Shown here piece by piece: positions 8,835-16,190 of a stretch of 32,169 nt of DNA. Position numbers and translations under genes: made by a program. The notes under the pieces are model-generated. The model saw only the letters and a list, made by a program, of their open reading frames with translations. It was not told the origin of the DNA and made no database searches. The stretch is taken from positions 1 to 32,169 of the forward strand of contig NZ_CYSG01000026.1 of NCBI RefSeq assembly GCF_001457775.1. The letters are read 5' to 3'. Position 1 is the first letter of the stretch. Each line of letters starts with the position of its first letter. The stretch comes from Phaeobacter sp. CECT 5382 (GTDB lineage: Bacteria; Pseudomonadota; Alphaproteobacteria; Rhodobacterales; Rhodobacteraceae).

Positions 8835-9899
8835 TTATTGAATCGGTGCGTCCCCGGCCCACGCCGCCTGCAAGAGCGCGCGAATGTCGACGCGCGTTAC
8901 GGGCCGTGGGTTTGGATAGGGTTTTGTGGTTGCCAGATCTGCAGCGCGATCAAGATCGCTCTCTTGCAGGCCAAGATCGCGCAATGCGGTTGGCGCGTTC
9001 ATTTGTTTGGCGAAATCGTGAAGCGCTGTTCCAGCGTTATCGCCGCCCAAAAGATCACAAATTGGCTGCAATTCTCTCGCGGCGGCGCGTGCATTGTAGG
9101 CAATGGCATGAGGCAAAACGATCGCATGAGTTTCTGCATGCGGCAAATTGAAAGAGCCTCCCAGCGTGTGGCAAAGCTTGTGATGTAAGGCCATGCCGAC
9201 CTGCCCCAAAACGGTCCCGCAGGCCCAGGCGCCGCGCTGCGTCGCTTCGCGCGCGTCCAGATCAGACGGGGTCGTCAGAACTTTGGGCAGACCCTCTATG
9301 AAGGATTCAAGGCCCTGGATCGCCATTGCGGTTGTTCCGCCTGTTCGATTAGTTCCATAGAGCGCCTCTGCCGCGTGGGCCATCGCATTCAGCGCCGATG
9401 TGACAGTCATTGGAACAGGAAGAGTCATCACCAATTCAGAATCGTATAGAATGACCTCTGGCAAAATGCTTGGGTCGCTCAGCGTGGTTTTGACGCCATT
9501 TTCCGTTTGGCCGAGGATGGGCGTGCATTCACTGCCTGCGTAGGTGGTTGGGATCACGATCTGTGGCAGGTTGGTTCTAAAAGCAATCGCTTTTCCTAGC
9601 CCTGTGGTTGATCCGCCACCGATGGCAATCAGGCAATCTGCCTGCGTTTCTGCAACATGTGTCATAGCGTCCTCGGTGACATGAACCGGGGTGTGCATTT
9701 CGGCTTTGCAAAAGACCCCGACCGCCAAAGAACCAAGCAGTTCGGCTATCTCCAACGCCGCGCCGCTCTGTTGAGGCGTGGAGAGAACCAGCGCTTTGGT
9801 GACCCCGAGCCGCCGAGCTTCGGCGGCGATGGAAATGCGCCTTGCCGCCCCAAAGACGACGCGAACAGCTTGGTCTGAATTCTGAGTTGGCTGTGCCAC
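8835..9899 (-). CDS. Maleylacetate reductase
   Basis: This is an iron-containing alcohol dehydrogenase-family enzyme of 354 residues that reduces maleylacetate to 3-oxoadipate with NAD(P)H. Visible motifs are VRVVFGA (12-18), the nucleotide loop GGGSTTGLGKA (94-104), PTTYAGSECTPILGQTENG (117-135), and HHKLCHTLGGSFNLPHAETH (239-258), which is very typical of maleylacetate reductases. I favour the GTG at 9899 because GGAGAAG lies 5 nt upstream and the resulting length fits the family. An ATG at 9929 would add ten residues. It is the first gene of the catabolic operon and works directly after the ring-cleavage enzyme encoded near the operon's far end. Confidence 0.92.
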   Translation of the reverse strand: MAQPTQNSDQAVRVVFGAARRISIAAEARRLGVTKALVLSTPQQSGAALEIAELLGSLAVGVFCKAEMHTPVHVTEDAMTHVAETQADCLIAIGGGSTTGLGKAIAFRTNLPQIVIPTTYAGSECTPILGQTENGVKTTLSDPSILPEVILYDSELVMTLPVPMTVTSALNAMAHAAEALYGTNRTGGTTAMAIQGLESFIEGLPKVLTTPSDLDAREATQRGAWACGTVLGQVGMALHHKLCHTLGGSFNLPHAETHAIVLPHAIAYNARAAARELQPICDLLGGDNAGTALHDFAKQMNAPTALRDLGLQESDLDRAADLATTKPYPNPRPVTRVDIRALLQAAWAGDAPIQ

Positions 9900-9975
9900 G
9901 ATGTCTTCTCCGCTCTTTGTTTCCTCCATAGTAGATGCAAAAACTGAGTGGTTGATCGAATTGGCGGCAAACAAT

Positions 9976-9990
9976 ATAACTTGATGTTAT
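9976..9990. promoter_or_regulatory. Candidate LysR-type operator over the regulator's start codon
   Basis: ATAAC-TTGAT-GTTAT is a 15-bp interrupted palindrome that contains a T-N11-A arrangement, the usual core of a LysR-type box. It lies between the divergent lysR and maleylacetate reductase genes, and its right arm includes the first two bases of the lysR ATG (9989-9991). Binding here could repress lysR and activate the catabolic operon. No clear Shine-Dalgarno sequence precedes the lysR ATG. Confidence 0.55.
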
Positions 9991-10939
9991 GAAAATTGAT
10001 CCAAATCACCTACATATGCTGTCTGCAATCATCGACTCCGGTGGATTGGGCGAAGGTGCTGCCGCATTAAACAAGTCCCAACCAAGCGTTTCTCGCTCTT
10101 TGGCGATGCTGGAAAAGAGGCTTGGTGCGCGGTTATTCGAAAAAGGGAAAAGACCCCTGAGACCGACAGAACTTTGCCAGACGCTGGCTGAACAGGGAAG
10201 GGTGGTCGCAAATGCCAGTGAGGCAGCCCAAACTGCTGCGGAGCTTTATTCCGGAGGGAAGGCTGGAACCGCACGCATTGCGGGCACACCAATATTTATG
10301 GACGGCGTTATTTCGGGGATGCTTGCTTCATTTCAATCTGCCTTTCCCGATGTTACTATTCATCAAACCTATGGTTATCTACCAGAGCTCTGCGAACAGC
10401 TCAGCGTTGGCAATATCGATTTGGCAATATGCCCGGTCAAAACAAATGCGGTGCCACCTAAATTGAGTTTCAAACCAATTTTGCGCGGTAGAAATGTCAT
10501 TGCATGTGCGCCGTCTCACCCTCTAGCACGTAAATCAGCGTTCAAGCTGGAAGATATAGCCGCCTACCCTTGGATTGCGCCACCTGCTGGAAGTCCACTC
10601 TATGAAGACCTGCGCATGGCTCTCCAGAGTATAGGGATCACGGACTTCCGAGTTAGCTTCACAGGTGGATCTCTCGCTTCAATATTTAGCGTGATGGCTG
10701 GATCAAATTCTCTCACTGTTTTGCCGTATTCAGTCGTATTCATGCAAAGCACTACGAAGATCATCACAGCACTCCCGGTGAAACTGGAACATCCGGAAAG
10801 AGAACTTGGGCTTTTGTGGGACGCTGACCGCCCCCTTCGCCCGGCAGTTAAACGGTTCCATAAGTTCCTAGAGGCTGAGTTTACAGACTTGGCGCAGCGC
10901 ATTGATGAAAAAGGTCGCCAAGACGTTTGGCGACGTTGA
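9989..10939 (+). CDS. LysR-type transcriptional regulator of the catabolic operon
   Basis: This 316-residue protein has an N-terminal winged helix-turn-helix (about 5-65, including QPSVSRSLAMLEKRLGARLFE) and a LysR effector-binding domain (about 95-300). It is divergent from the nine-gene aromatic operon with only about 90 bp between the starts, the classical layout for a pathway-specific LysR activator. The effector is probably the imported aromatic compound or a ring-cleavage intermediate. The stop lies 1 nt before the left end of an IS5-like relic at 10941, so the insertion landed right behind the gene without disrupting it. Confidence 0.9.
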   Translation: MKIDPNHLHMLSAIIDSGGLGEGAAALNKSQPSVSRSLAMLEKRLGARLFEKGKRPLRPTELCQTLAEQGRVVANASEAAQTAAELYSGGKAGTARIAGTPIFMDGVISGMLASFQSAFPDVTIHQTYGYLPELCEQLSVGNIDLAICPVKTNAVPPKLSFKPILRGRNVIACAPSHPLARKSAFKLEDIAAYPWIAPPAGSPLYEDLRMALQSIGITDFRVSFTGGSLASIFSVMAGSNSLTVLPYSVVFMQSTTKIITALPVKLEHPERELGLLWDADRPLRPAVKRFHKFLEAEFTDLAQRIDEKGRQDVWRR

Positions 10940-10940
10940 T

Positions 10941-11122
10941 GGCTTTGTTGTACAAATGCGGTGAGAGATTTCTATCGTGTTTCTAGGTCGATAGCTGGAT
11001 GGCATGAGCAGTTGGCCCCTTACGAAGTACGAGACCAGGAACTGGCCTTCGTACAACACCGTACCACCGCCGAAGCCGCGTCGAAACAAAGATGCACTGT
11101 ATGAAACTGATGGGCCAATGCC
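10941..11122 (+). mobile_element. Internally deleted IS5-like relic with its left end
   Basis: The left terminal sequence GGCTTTGTTGTACAAAT (10941-10957) is the inverted counterpart of the right ends at 38-55 and 13963-13980. From 11004 the first residues of an IS5-type transposase read MSSWPLTKYETRNWPSYN. Around 11061 the sequence jumps, out of frame, to the transposase's C-terminal part YHRRSRVETKMHCMKLMGQ (about 11062-11118). Most of the gene is therefore deleted. It then runs into an IS3-family fragment near 11120. The element is non-functional. Confidence 0.75.
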
Positions 11123-11505
11123 TGCGAGGCGGGCCAAGCGTGCAACGCGGTTCTCTGAGACGGCCTCGCCGATGTCGCTGAGATCATCGTGGATCTTGCG
11201 GTAACCGGAGACCTTGCCGCTGTCTTTCCACGCTTTCTCGACCAGCTTGGTTTGACGTTCACCTTCGAGCGCACGCTGGCTCAACGGCTCTTTTACCCAT
11301 GCATAAAAAACGCTCGGGTGAACGCTGAGCATTTTGCAAAGAACACGGACGGGATGCAGCAGTCGATGCGCGTCGATGAACGCGTATCGACTGCTGCATC
11401 CCTGGCGAAGTACGCGGTGGCCTTTTTTAGGATGTCACGTTCCTCCGTGACCCGATCCAGCTCCTTCTTAAGGCGGCGAACCTCTCCTTCTTGGTCCGTC
11501 TGCAT
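11120..11505 (-). pseudogene. IS3-family transposase fragment: 3' end of orfA and 5' part of orfB
   Basis: Reading leftward from 11505, the orfA tail (EVRRLKKELDRVTEERDILKK) is followed in the -1 frame by the orfB start region (YAFIDAHRLLHPVRVLC), then SVHPSVFYAWVKEPLSQRA and GKVSGYRKIHDDLSD, ending at RLARLAGI near 11122. The sequence then changes to the IS5-like relic on the other strand. The N-terminus of orfA and the whole DDE integrase domain are missing. It is not simply the other half of the orfB piece at 13046-13425: both lie on the minus strand in the wrong order to be one split element, so two copies or a rearrangement is implied. Confidence 0.8.
11351..11430 (-). promoter_or_regulatory. 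IS3 programmed -1 frameshift signal (slippery heptamer plus hairpin)
   Basis: On the minus strand the orfA codons CTA AAA AAG (11430-11422) contain the slippery heptamer A AAA AAG in the correct phase. About 20 nt downstream is a long hairpin (11351-11402): a 17-bp perfect stem built on GATGCAGCAGTCGAT and its complement, one mismatch, five more base pairs and a 6-nt loop. A -1 slip joins orfA to the orfB frame with no intervening stop. This is the standard recoding device of IS3 elements, preserved here in a dead fragment. Confidence 0.75.
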
Positions 11506-11911
11506 TCTTGTACGTCCGCTTTGTGGAAGCTGCGTTGCAGAAACTCCACGGACGACGAGTGACCGCTATGGGCCGTTCTCGTCGTTGAGGCCGGTCACGA
11601 GATATGGGGCAGAAATCTAGCTTTCGCTGGACCAGGCGTGGACGTCGGCTCTGCGCAGAAAGTGACATTTGCAAAGTCGGTGCTTCGGATTGATCCAATG
11701 GGCCTGTACGGCCCTCACCTGCCTTTGGGCGACTGGCCAGGTTCTGCGATGCAGCTTCACCAAACCAGCCATTCGTCCTCAGTTCAACGCTGTGATGGCT
11801 TTTAGATCGGCGGTGGGTGCAAAACGGCGCGGACGATGCGAGTTACTTTCCGCTTTCACAAAGCCACGCTGCGCTCTAGAGATCCCTATCTTCGCTAGTT
11901 CGGGAAAAACC
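11506..11911. other. Gene-free stretch between IS3 fragment and yaeQ
   Basis: I see no supported gene. An in-frame upstream extension of yaeQ to 11669 exists, but it has no ribosome-binding site and is not protein-like. A Ser/Arg-rich minus-strand open frame (11468-11698) also looks random. The region is probably scarred intergenic DNA carrying the yaeQ promoter. Confidence 0.45.
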
Positions 11912-12454
11912 ATGGCGCAAAAAGCCACCATTTATAAAGCTGAGCTTTCCGTTTCAGATATGGATCGCCACTATTATGAGACCCACAAGTTGACCGTCGC
12001 CAAACATCCTTCGGAGACGGATGAGCGGATGATGGTGCGTCTTCTCGCATTTGCTCTGAATGCCCATGAACAATTGGAGCTTACCAAGGGCCTTTCAACT
12101 GATGATGAACCTGATATTTGGCAGAAAAGCCTGAGTGGTGAACTTGAGTTGTGGGTGGCGCTGGGGCTTCCAAGCGAGAAGACTGTTCGTCAATCTTGTG
12201 GCAAAGCCAAAGAGGTGATTGTCTATAGTTATGGCAGGACGGCTGAGGTGTGGTGGGAAAAGATCAAGAACGGCACCACCCGGTTTGACAACCTTAAAGT
12301 TGTCAATTTTTCTGAGACGGATACCCGTGACTTGGGAAACTTAGCAAGTCGATCAATGAAGCTGCAGGTCAACATTCAGGATGGCGATGTAATGGTCAGT
12401 GTTGATGATAGCATCGTTTACGTGACCCAGACCGAATGGAAAGATGCGGTGTAG
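11912..12454 (+). CDS. yaeQ: YaeQ family protein
   Basis: This 180-residue protein matches the YaeQ family along its whole length. Recognisable blocks are KATIYKAELSVSDMDR (5-20), KHPSETDERMMVRLLAFAL (33-51), GLSTDDEPDIW, WVALGLPSEKTVRQSCGKA and the C-terminal LQVNIQDGDVMVSV. YaeQ has a compact PD-(D/E)XK nuclease-like fold; its function is not established, and old links to haemolysin transcription are weak. The length equals the family norm, so the gene is intact although it lies between IS3 fragments on both sides. The start is set at 11912 by family length; the upstream ribosome-binding site is weak. Confidence 0.9.
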   Translation: MAQKATIYKAELSVSDMDRHYYETHKLTVAKHPSETDERMMVRLLAFALNAHEQLELTKGLSTDDEPDIWQKSLSGELELWVALGLPSEKTVRQSCGKAKEVIVYSYGRTAEVWWEKIKNGTTRFDNLKVVNFSETDTRDLGNLASRSMKLQVNIQDGDVMVSVDDSIVYVTQTEWKDAV

Positions 12455-12694
12455 GCACTGCAGATCGGGCATCTGCTTCACCTCTGGAGGATGCCTCTTC
12501 TAAGCGCCGCGACCCGCTCCCCCAAAGCGAACGGCCCAGAGCCGACCTTGCCCAAACCTTTTAGATGCTGCGGTGCAGCCTGTCTTAGGAGACATTCAAG
12601 GCAAGAGATCAATGGCAGCGAAGTGTAAGAACGCTAGCGCTCCCGCCAACTATCCCTGGTTGCATGATGAAAGCGAGAATGTTTTCATGAGATC

Positions 12695-13015
12695 ATGGAG
12701 CAAACACAGAATTTTGCCCCCGTCGCATTTGTCATAATCATTTTGATCTTGGCGCTTTTGTCGCCGTTCTTCTACTTTCGATTGCGCCGCGCCAAGAAGA
12801 AAGAGCTAGCGACTGCCCAAAAGGCAGAGCAAGACATTGCCCAACTTCAAGAGGACTGCGGCGCACGGTTGAGCGAAGCGCGGGCTGAGGCCGAAAGAAA
12901 GGCTGAAACGGCACACGCTGAGCATAGCAAAGCATTGGAACGCTATGCCGCAATAGTTGATATGGAAGCCGTGTCCGTCGTCAGGGTTTTTGGGACCAAT
13001 GGCGGCCTAAACTAA
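12695..13015 (+). pseudogene. Membrane-anchored coiled-coil protein truncated by an IS3 end
   Basis: The frame encodes an N-terminal transmembrane segment (about residues 9-27, followed by the basic stretch RLRRAKKK) and then an Ala/Glu/Lys-rich coiled coil to about residue 85 (KALERYAAIVDMEA). At 12972 the sequence becomes TGTCCGTCGTCAGGG, which I take as the terminal repeat of the IS3 element to the right. The last residues (from VSVVRVFG) are therefore IS-encoded read-through. The coiled-coil to ...YAAIVDMEA pattern recalls the start of DUF4041 / T5orf172 proteins, but this is only a guess. The rest of the gene is not in the window. Confidence 0.55.
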
Positions 13016-13430
13016 GAGAGAGTTTGGCTCATCTGGTTGGTTTGATTATGCGGCGTGCAGTCGGTGATGCAAGCGTCGCGCTTCGAGTGTCTTTCGTTTG
13101 ATCCTTTCCCTTTGCTGTAGAATGGCTTTGTCACGTCCGAAGTAGACGTCGGCGGGTGTGACGTTGTTCAGGCCCTCGTGGTAACGCTGATGATTGTAGT
13201 GATCGACGAAGGCTTCGATTTGCGCTTCGAGGTCACCCGGCAGGAAGTAGTTTTCCAGCAAAATGCGGTTCTTCAATGTCTGGTGCCACCGCTCAATCTT
13301 GCCCTGCGTTTGGGGATGATACGGCGCACCGCGCGAGTGCTTCATGCCCTTGTCTTTCAACCATTCTGCCAGGTCGCCTGAGACATAGCTGGATCCATTA
13401 TCTCTGAGCAGACGTGGCTTAAGTTCAAAC
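12972..13430 (-). mobile_element. 3' half of an IS3-family element
   Basis: The left boundary is inferred from TGTCCGTCGTCAGGG at 12972. IS3 termini begin with TG, and the change coincides with the break in the adjoining gene. The element holds the C-terminal part of orfB and about 70 bp of downstream sequence. On the right it is replaced near 13430 by an IS5-like transposase fragment, so its 5' half is lost. Confidence 0.65.
13046..13425 (-). pseudogene. IS3-family orfB transposase, C-terminal fragment
   Basis: Reading leftward, it starts within the rve integrase core (KPRLLRDNGSSYVSGDLAEW). This includes the second catalytic Asp (RDNG) and the catalytic Glu region HPQTQGKIERWHQTLKNR. It continues through FVDHYNHQRYHEGLNNVTP to the natural stop at 13046. 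The first catalytic Asp and everything upstream are absent. The HNQRYHE-type tail is typical of IS3-family OrfB. There is no start site of its own, so it is inactive. Confidence 0.85.
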
Positions 13431-13980
13431 AGTTGAGGTCACCAGCAGCACCATCGGTGATGCTCCCATGCTCCCATGCTCCCTGAACTCTTGAACCAAA
13501 CCCTGCCCGATCAGGACATCGGCAGCGTCACCGCAGACGGGGCGTATGACACGCGCAAATGCCACGAGGCGATTGCTGTCAGAGACGCCCATGCCGTCAT
13601 CCCACTGCGCAAAACGCAAAGCCCTGGAAACCGACGAGCGCCGGAGCGATTGCCCGCAACGATGCGGTCAATGCACAACGTTATCTGGGCCGCACCGTGT
13701 GGCGGCGCTGGAGCGGATACCACCGCCGAAGTCGCGTTGAAACGAAACCTCTCGGGATCATGCTGCGCATGACCCTACCGGTCAGTGGATACATTGTATA
13801 AAACTACTCGGCCAATCGTTGATGGCGAGGGGTTTTGATCGGCAGGTCGCCGAAATCCAAATCCGCTTCGCGGTGCTGAACCGCTACACCGCCCTTGGTA
13901 TACCTGTCACGGAACCTGTAGGCTAAATCCGGCTGGGGTAAGGGGAAGCACGTCCAAACCCTGATTTGTGCAACAAAACC
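13431..13980 (+). mobile_element. IS5-like element, 3' part with intact right end
   Basis: The right end GATTTGTGCAACAAAACC (13963-13980) matches the element end at 38-55 and, inverted, the left end at 10941. The upstream part carries a broken IS5-type transposase. The left end is missing where it joins the IS3 fragment around 13430. Confidence 0.75.
13438..13926 (+). pseudogene. IS5-type (DDE) transposase with several lesions
   Basis: The reading can be followed through three frames. VTSSTIGDAP (from 13438) is broken by an extra copy of the 8-bp unit ATGCTCCC (three copies, 13460-13483). The frame continues as MLPELLNQTLPDQDIG and SVTADGAYDTRKCHEAI to about 13610, where one A appears lost. 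It continues as NAKPWKPTSAGAIARND and RRWSGYHRRSRVET to about 13745. About 45 foreign bases with an in-frame stop follow, then KLLGQSLMARGFDRQVAE and YTALGIPVTEPVG to a stop at 13926. These lesions make it clearly non-functional. Confidence 0.8.
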
Positions 13981-14208
13981 CGCCGAAGGCAGAAAAATTG
14001 TTCCAAAGACTGTGAAAGAAAGAAATTTTTAGCAAATTTATTCTTAACTGCAGAACAGGCAGGTGACCCAGATCCAAACCGGTTCCTGCAAGGGATGCCA
14101 TACAAGGGTATGACCAGGCACTGATACGGCAGGACTCTGTATGGCGGATTTGTCTGTGAAGGACCTGAGTACGACGGGCCGGGGCAGGGCAGTCTGAGGA
14201 GGTGAAAG

Positions 14209-16029
14209 TTGACCAAGGAATTTCGCATTCACAAGTCTGGGCAGTCCCATTCTTTGGCTTACAATTCGGGCGCAAACGCTGCATCGACAAAGGCCGCTGG
14301 TCTAGGTTTTAGGGGACCTCGAAACAGGAATGCCGCTGGGAAATCAGCCAAAACTGTTTCGGAAAAGGATCTTCTGCTTCGAGATATTTTGCGAGCCATC
14401 GTCAAAAACAGCCGTGACGAGGCACTCAAACTATTGGACATCGCGGTGCGCCAATACCCTGAGGATGCCTCGTTTCACATGTATCGCGGCGAAGTCTTGC
14501 TGCGCCAGAGCAATTTCAACCAAGCGCTGACCTGTTTTGCCGTCGCGTTGAAGTTGCAACCATCCAATGCTCGCATTCTGGCCTCGATTGGCGGCGCGCT
14601 TTACATGATGAAACGCAACAGTGAAGCCAAAGAGTTCTTTCAGGCGGCCAATCTCCTTGATCCGACACTTGTGATTGCAGCATCCAATCTGGTTCATACG
14701 TCGCTTACGGAAAGCGACTGGGGGTTCTATTCCAACATCGATCAAATGATCAAGGTTCTGGCTAGTGATCCCGTCGAAGGCAGCCCTTTCAACCTTCTGG
14801 CTCTTGTCGATGATGCTGCGTTGCAAAAGAAAAGGCTGGCTGAACGGGATCGCCTGTTGCGAAAAACCGTTGTTGCAAACAAACACTTCAAACGGAAAAA
14901 AGTGAAAGAGCGTCGCATTCGTCTGGGGTATTTCTCATGCGACTTCTTCGACCATGCCACGATGTTTCTGCTGGGGCAGGCCTTTGCGCGGCATGACCGG
15001 GATCGCTTTGAGGTTTTCGTCTATGATTACGGGCCCGACAAAGGTTGCGCTGAACAACAACTGGTGCGCAAAGCTGCAGATACCTATCGCCAGGTTAACA
15101 AGCTCAGCGATGAAGGTCTGGCTAAACTGGCCCGCGAAGATGGCATCGATATTGCCATTGATCTGAAGGGGCATACCAATGGCAATCGCTTGCCCGTCTT
15201 TGCCTTTCGTGCTGCTCCCGTTCAGGTTAGCTATCTTGGCTTTCCCGGAACCACAGGGATGAAGGACATGGATTATTTCGTTGCAGATCCGGTCAGCATC
15301 CCGACAGATCAGCGTCAGCATTTTTCTGAAAAAATCCTCTATATGCCAGATAGCTATCAGATCAATGACAACACGCGTCCGCATCCTGAAACGGTGCCAA
15401 CACGGGCAGAACTGGGACTGCCCGAAGAGGCTTTTGTCTTTTGTAGTTTGAACAATCCTAACAAAGTGACGCCTGCTGAATTCGATGTCTGGATGCAGCT
15501 TTTGCATGAGGTTCCTGACAGTGTTTTCTGGCTCCTGGCTCCGGATCAGAACCTAAGAGACAACCTGCTGAAAGAAGCGCAGGCGCGCGGGATAGGTCCT
15601 GATCGCATTGTCTTTGCCGGTCGGGTGAGCCCGTCGCAGCATCTGGCACGTCTTCCGCAGGCGGATCTTTTCCTGGATGCGTTTAATTGTAACGCGCACA
15701 CCACTGCGAGCGAAGCCCTGTGGTCCGGTGTGCCCTTGGTCACCAAGATGGGTAAACAATTTGCAGCGCGCGTGGCCGCCAGCGTGCTGACGGCGGTCGG
15801 CTGCCAGGATCTTATCACCGAAACGGTCGAAGACTATCATGATCTGGCACTCAAACTGGCGCAGGATCGCGCAGCACTTGATGCGATCCGGGCTCGGCTC
15901 AAAGGCAACATCACCACAACGCCGCTTTATGATACCGAGACTTTTGTGAAGAATTTCGAGGATCTGATGGAAAAGGCGATCCAACGCTATGATGCCGGGC
16001 TGAAGCCGAAGCATATTTCTCTGGGATAA
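14209..16029 (+). CDS. TPR-containing O-GlcNAc transferase-like (SPINDLY/GT41) protein
   Basis: This 606-residue protein has a basic N-terminal tail, TPR-like helices (about 55-180, with ASFHMYRGEVLLRQSNFNQA and ARILASIGGALYMMKRNSEA) and a C-terminal glycosyltransferase family 41 region (about 225-600). Family marks include RIRLGYFSCDFFDHATMFL, DIAIDLKGHTNGNR, APVQVSYLGFPGTTGMKDMDY, FCSLNNPNKVTP and the late sugar-nucleotide segment FNCNAHTTASEALWSGVPLV. It probably adds a sugar to protein Ser/Thr residues, or acts in surface glycan synthesis. The start is TTG at 14209, supported by AGGAGG exactly 6 nt upstream. It stands alone, directly after an IS element, with a terminator-like hairpin behind it. 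The target protein is unknown. Confidence 0.87.
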   Translation: MTKEFRIHKSGQSHSLAYNSGANAASTKAAGLGFRGPRNRNAAGKSAKTVSEKDLLLRDILRAIVKNSRDEALKLLDIAVRQYPEDASFHMYRGEVLLRQSNFNQALTCFAVALKLQPSNARILASIGGALYMMKRNSEAKEFFQAANLLDPTLVIAASNLVHTSLTESDWGFYSNIDQMIKVLASDPVEGSPFNLLALVDDAALQKKRLAERDRLLRKTVVANKHFKRKKVKERRIRLGYFSCDFFDHATMFLLGQAFARHDRDRFEVFVYDYGPDKGCAEQQLVRKAADTYRQVNKLSDEGLAKLAREDGIDIAIDLKGHTNGNRLPVFAFRAAPVQVSYLGFPGTTGMKDMDYFVADPVSIPTDQRQHFSEKILYMPDSYQINDNTRPHPETVPTRAELGLPEEAFVFCSLNNPNKVTPAEFDVWMQLLHEVPDSVFWLLAPDQNLRDNLLKEAQARGIGPDRIVFAGRVSPSQHLARLPQADLFLDAFNCNAHTTASEALWSGVPLVTKMGKQFAARVAASVLTAVGCQDLITETVEDYHDLALKLAQDRAALDAIRARLKGNITTTPLYDTETFVKNFEDLMEKAIQRYDAGLKPKHISLG

Positions 16030-16081
16030 CAGAGCAAACCTTCGAGATCTCCACGGCGCCATAGTGCTTCAATCAAAACGT

Positions 16082-16119
16082 AAATGCCCTTGACGCGGAC
16101 CGCGGTCGGGGCATTTTGT
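16082..16119. terminator. Intrinsic terminator between the GT41 gene and the L,D-transpeptidase gene
   Basis: AAATGCCC and GGGCATTT form an 8-bp stem. The palindrome GACCGCGGTC lies in the loop and TTTT follows on the plus side. An AAAA stretch upstream could serve the minus-strand gene, so the site may work in both directions for the two converging genes. Confidence 0.6.
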
Positions 16120-16190
16120 GTTGGTTGGACGTCTGTTGCTCACTATCAGCGGGATGCGGGAGAGATAGCAAAATCTCCGAAGTTTCCGGG

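Noticed and set aside
11669-11911. N-terminal extension of yaeQ to 11669
   Set aside because: YaeQ proteins are about 180 residues and the match begins exactly at 11912; the extension is not protein-like.
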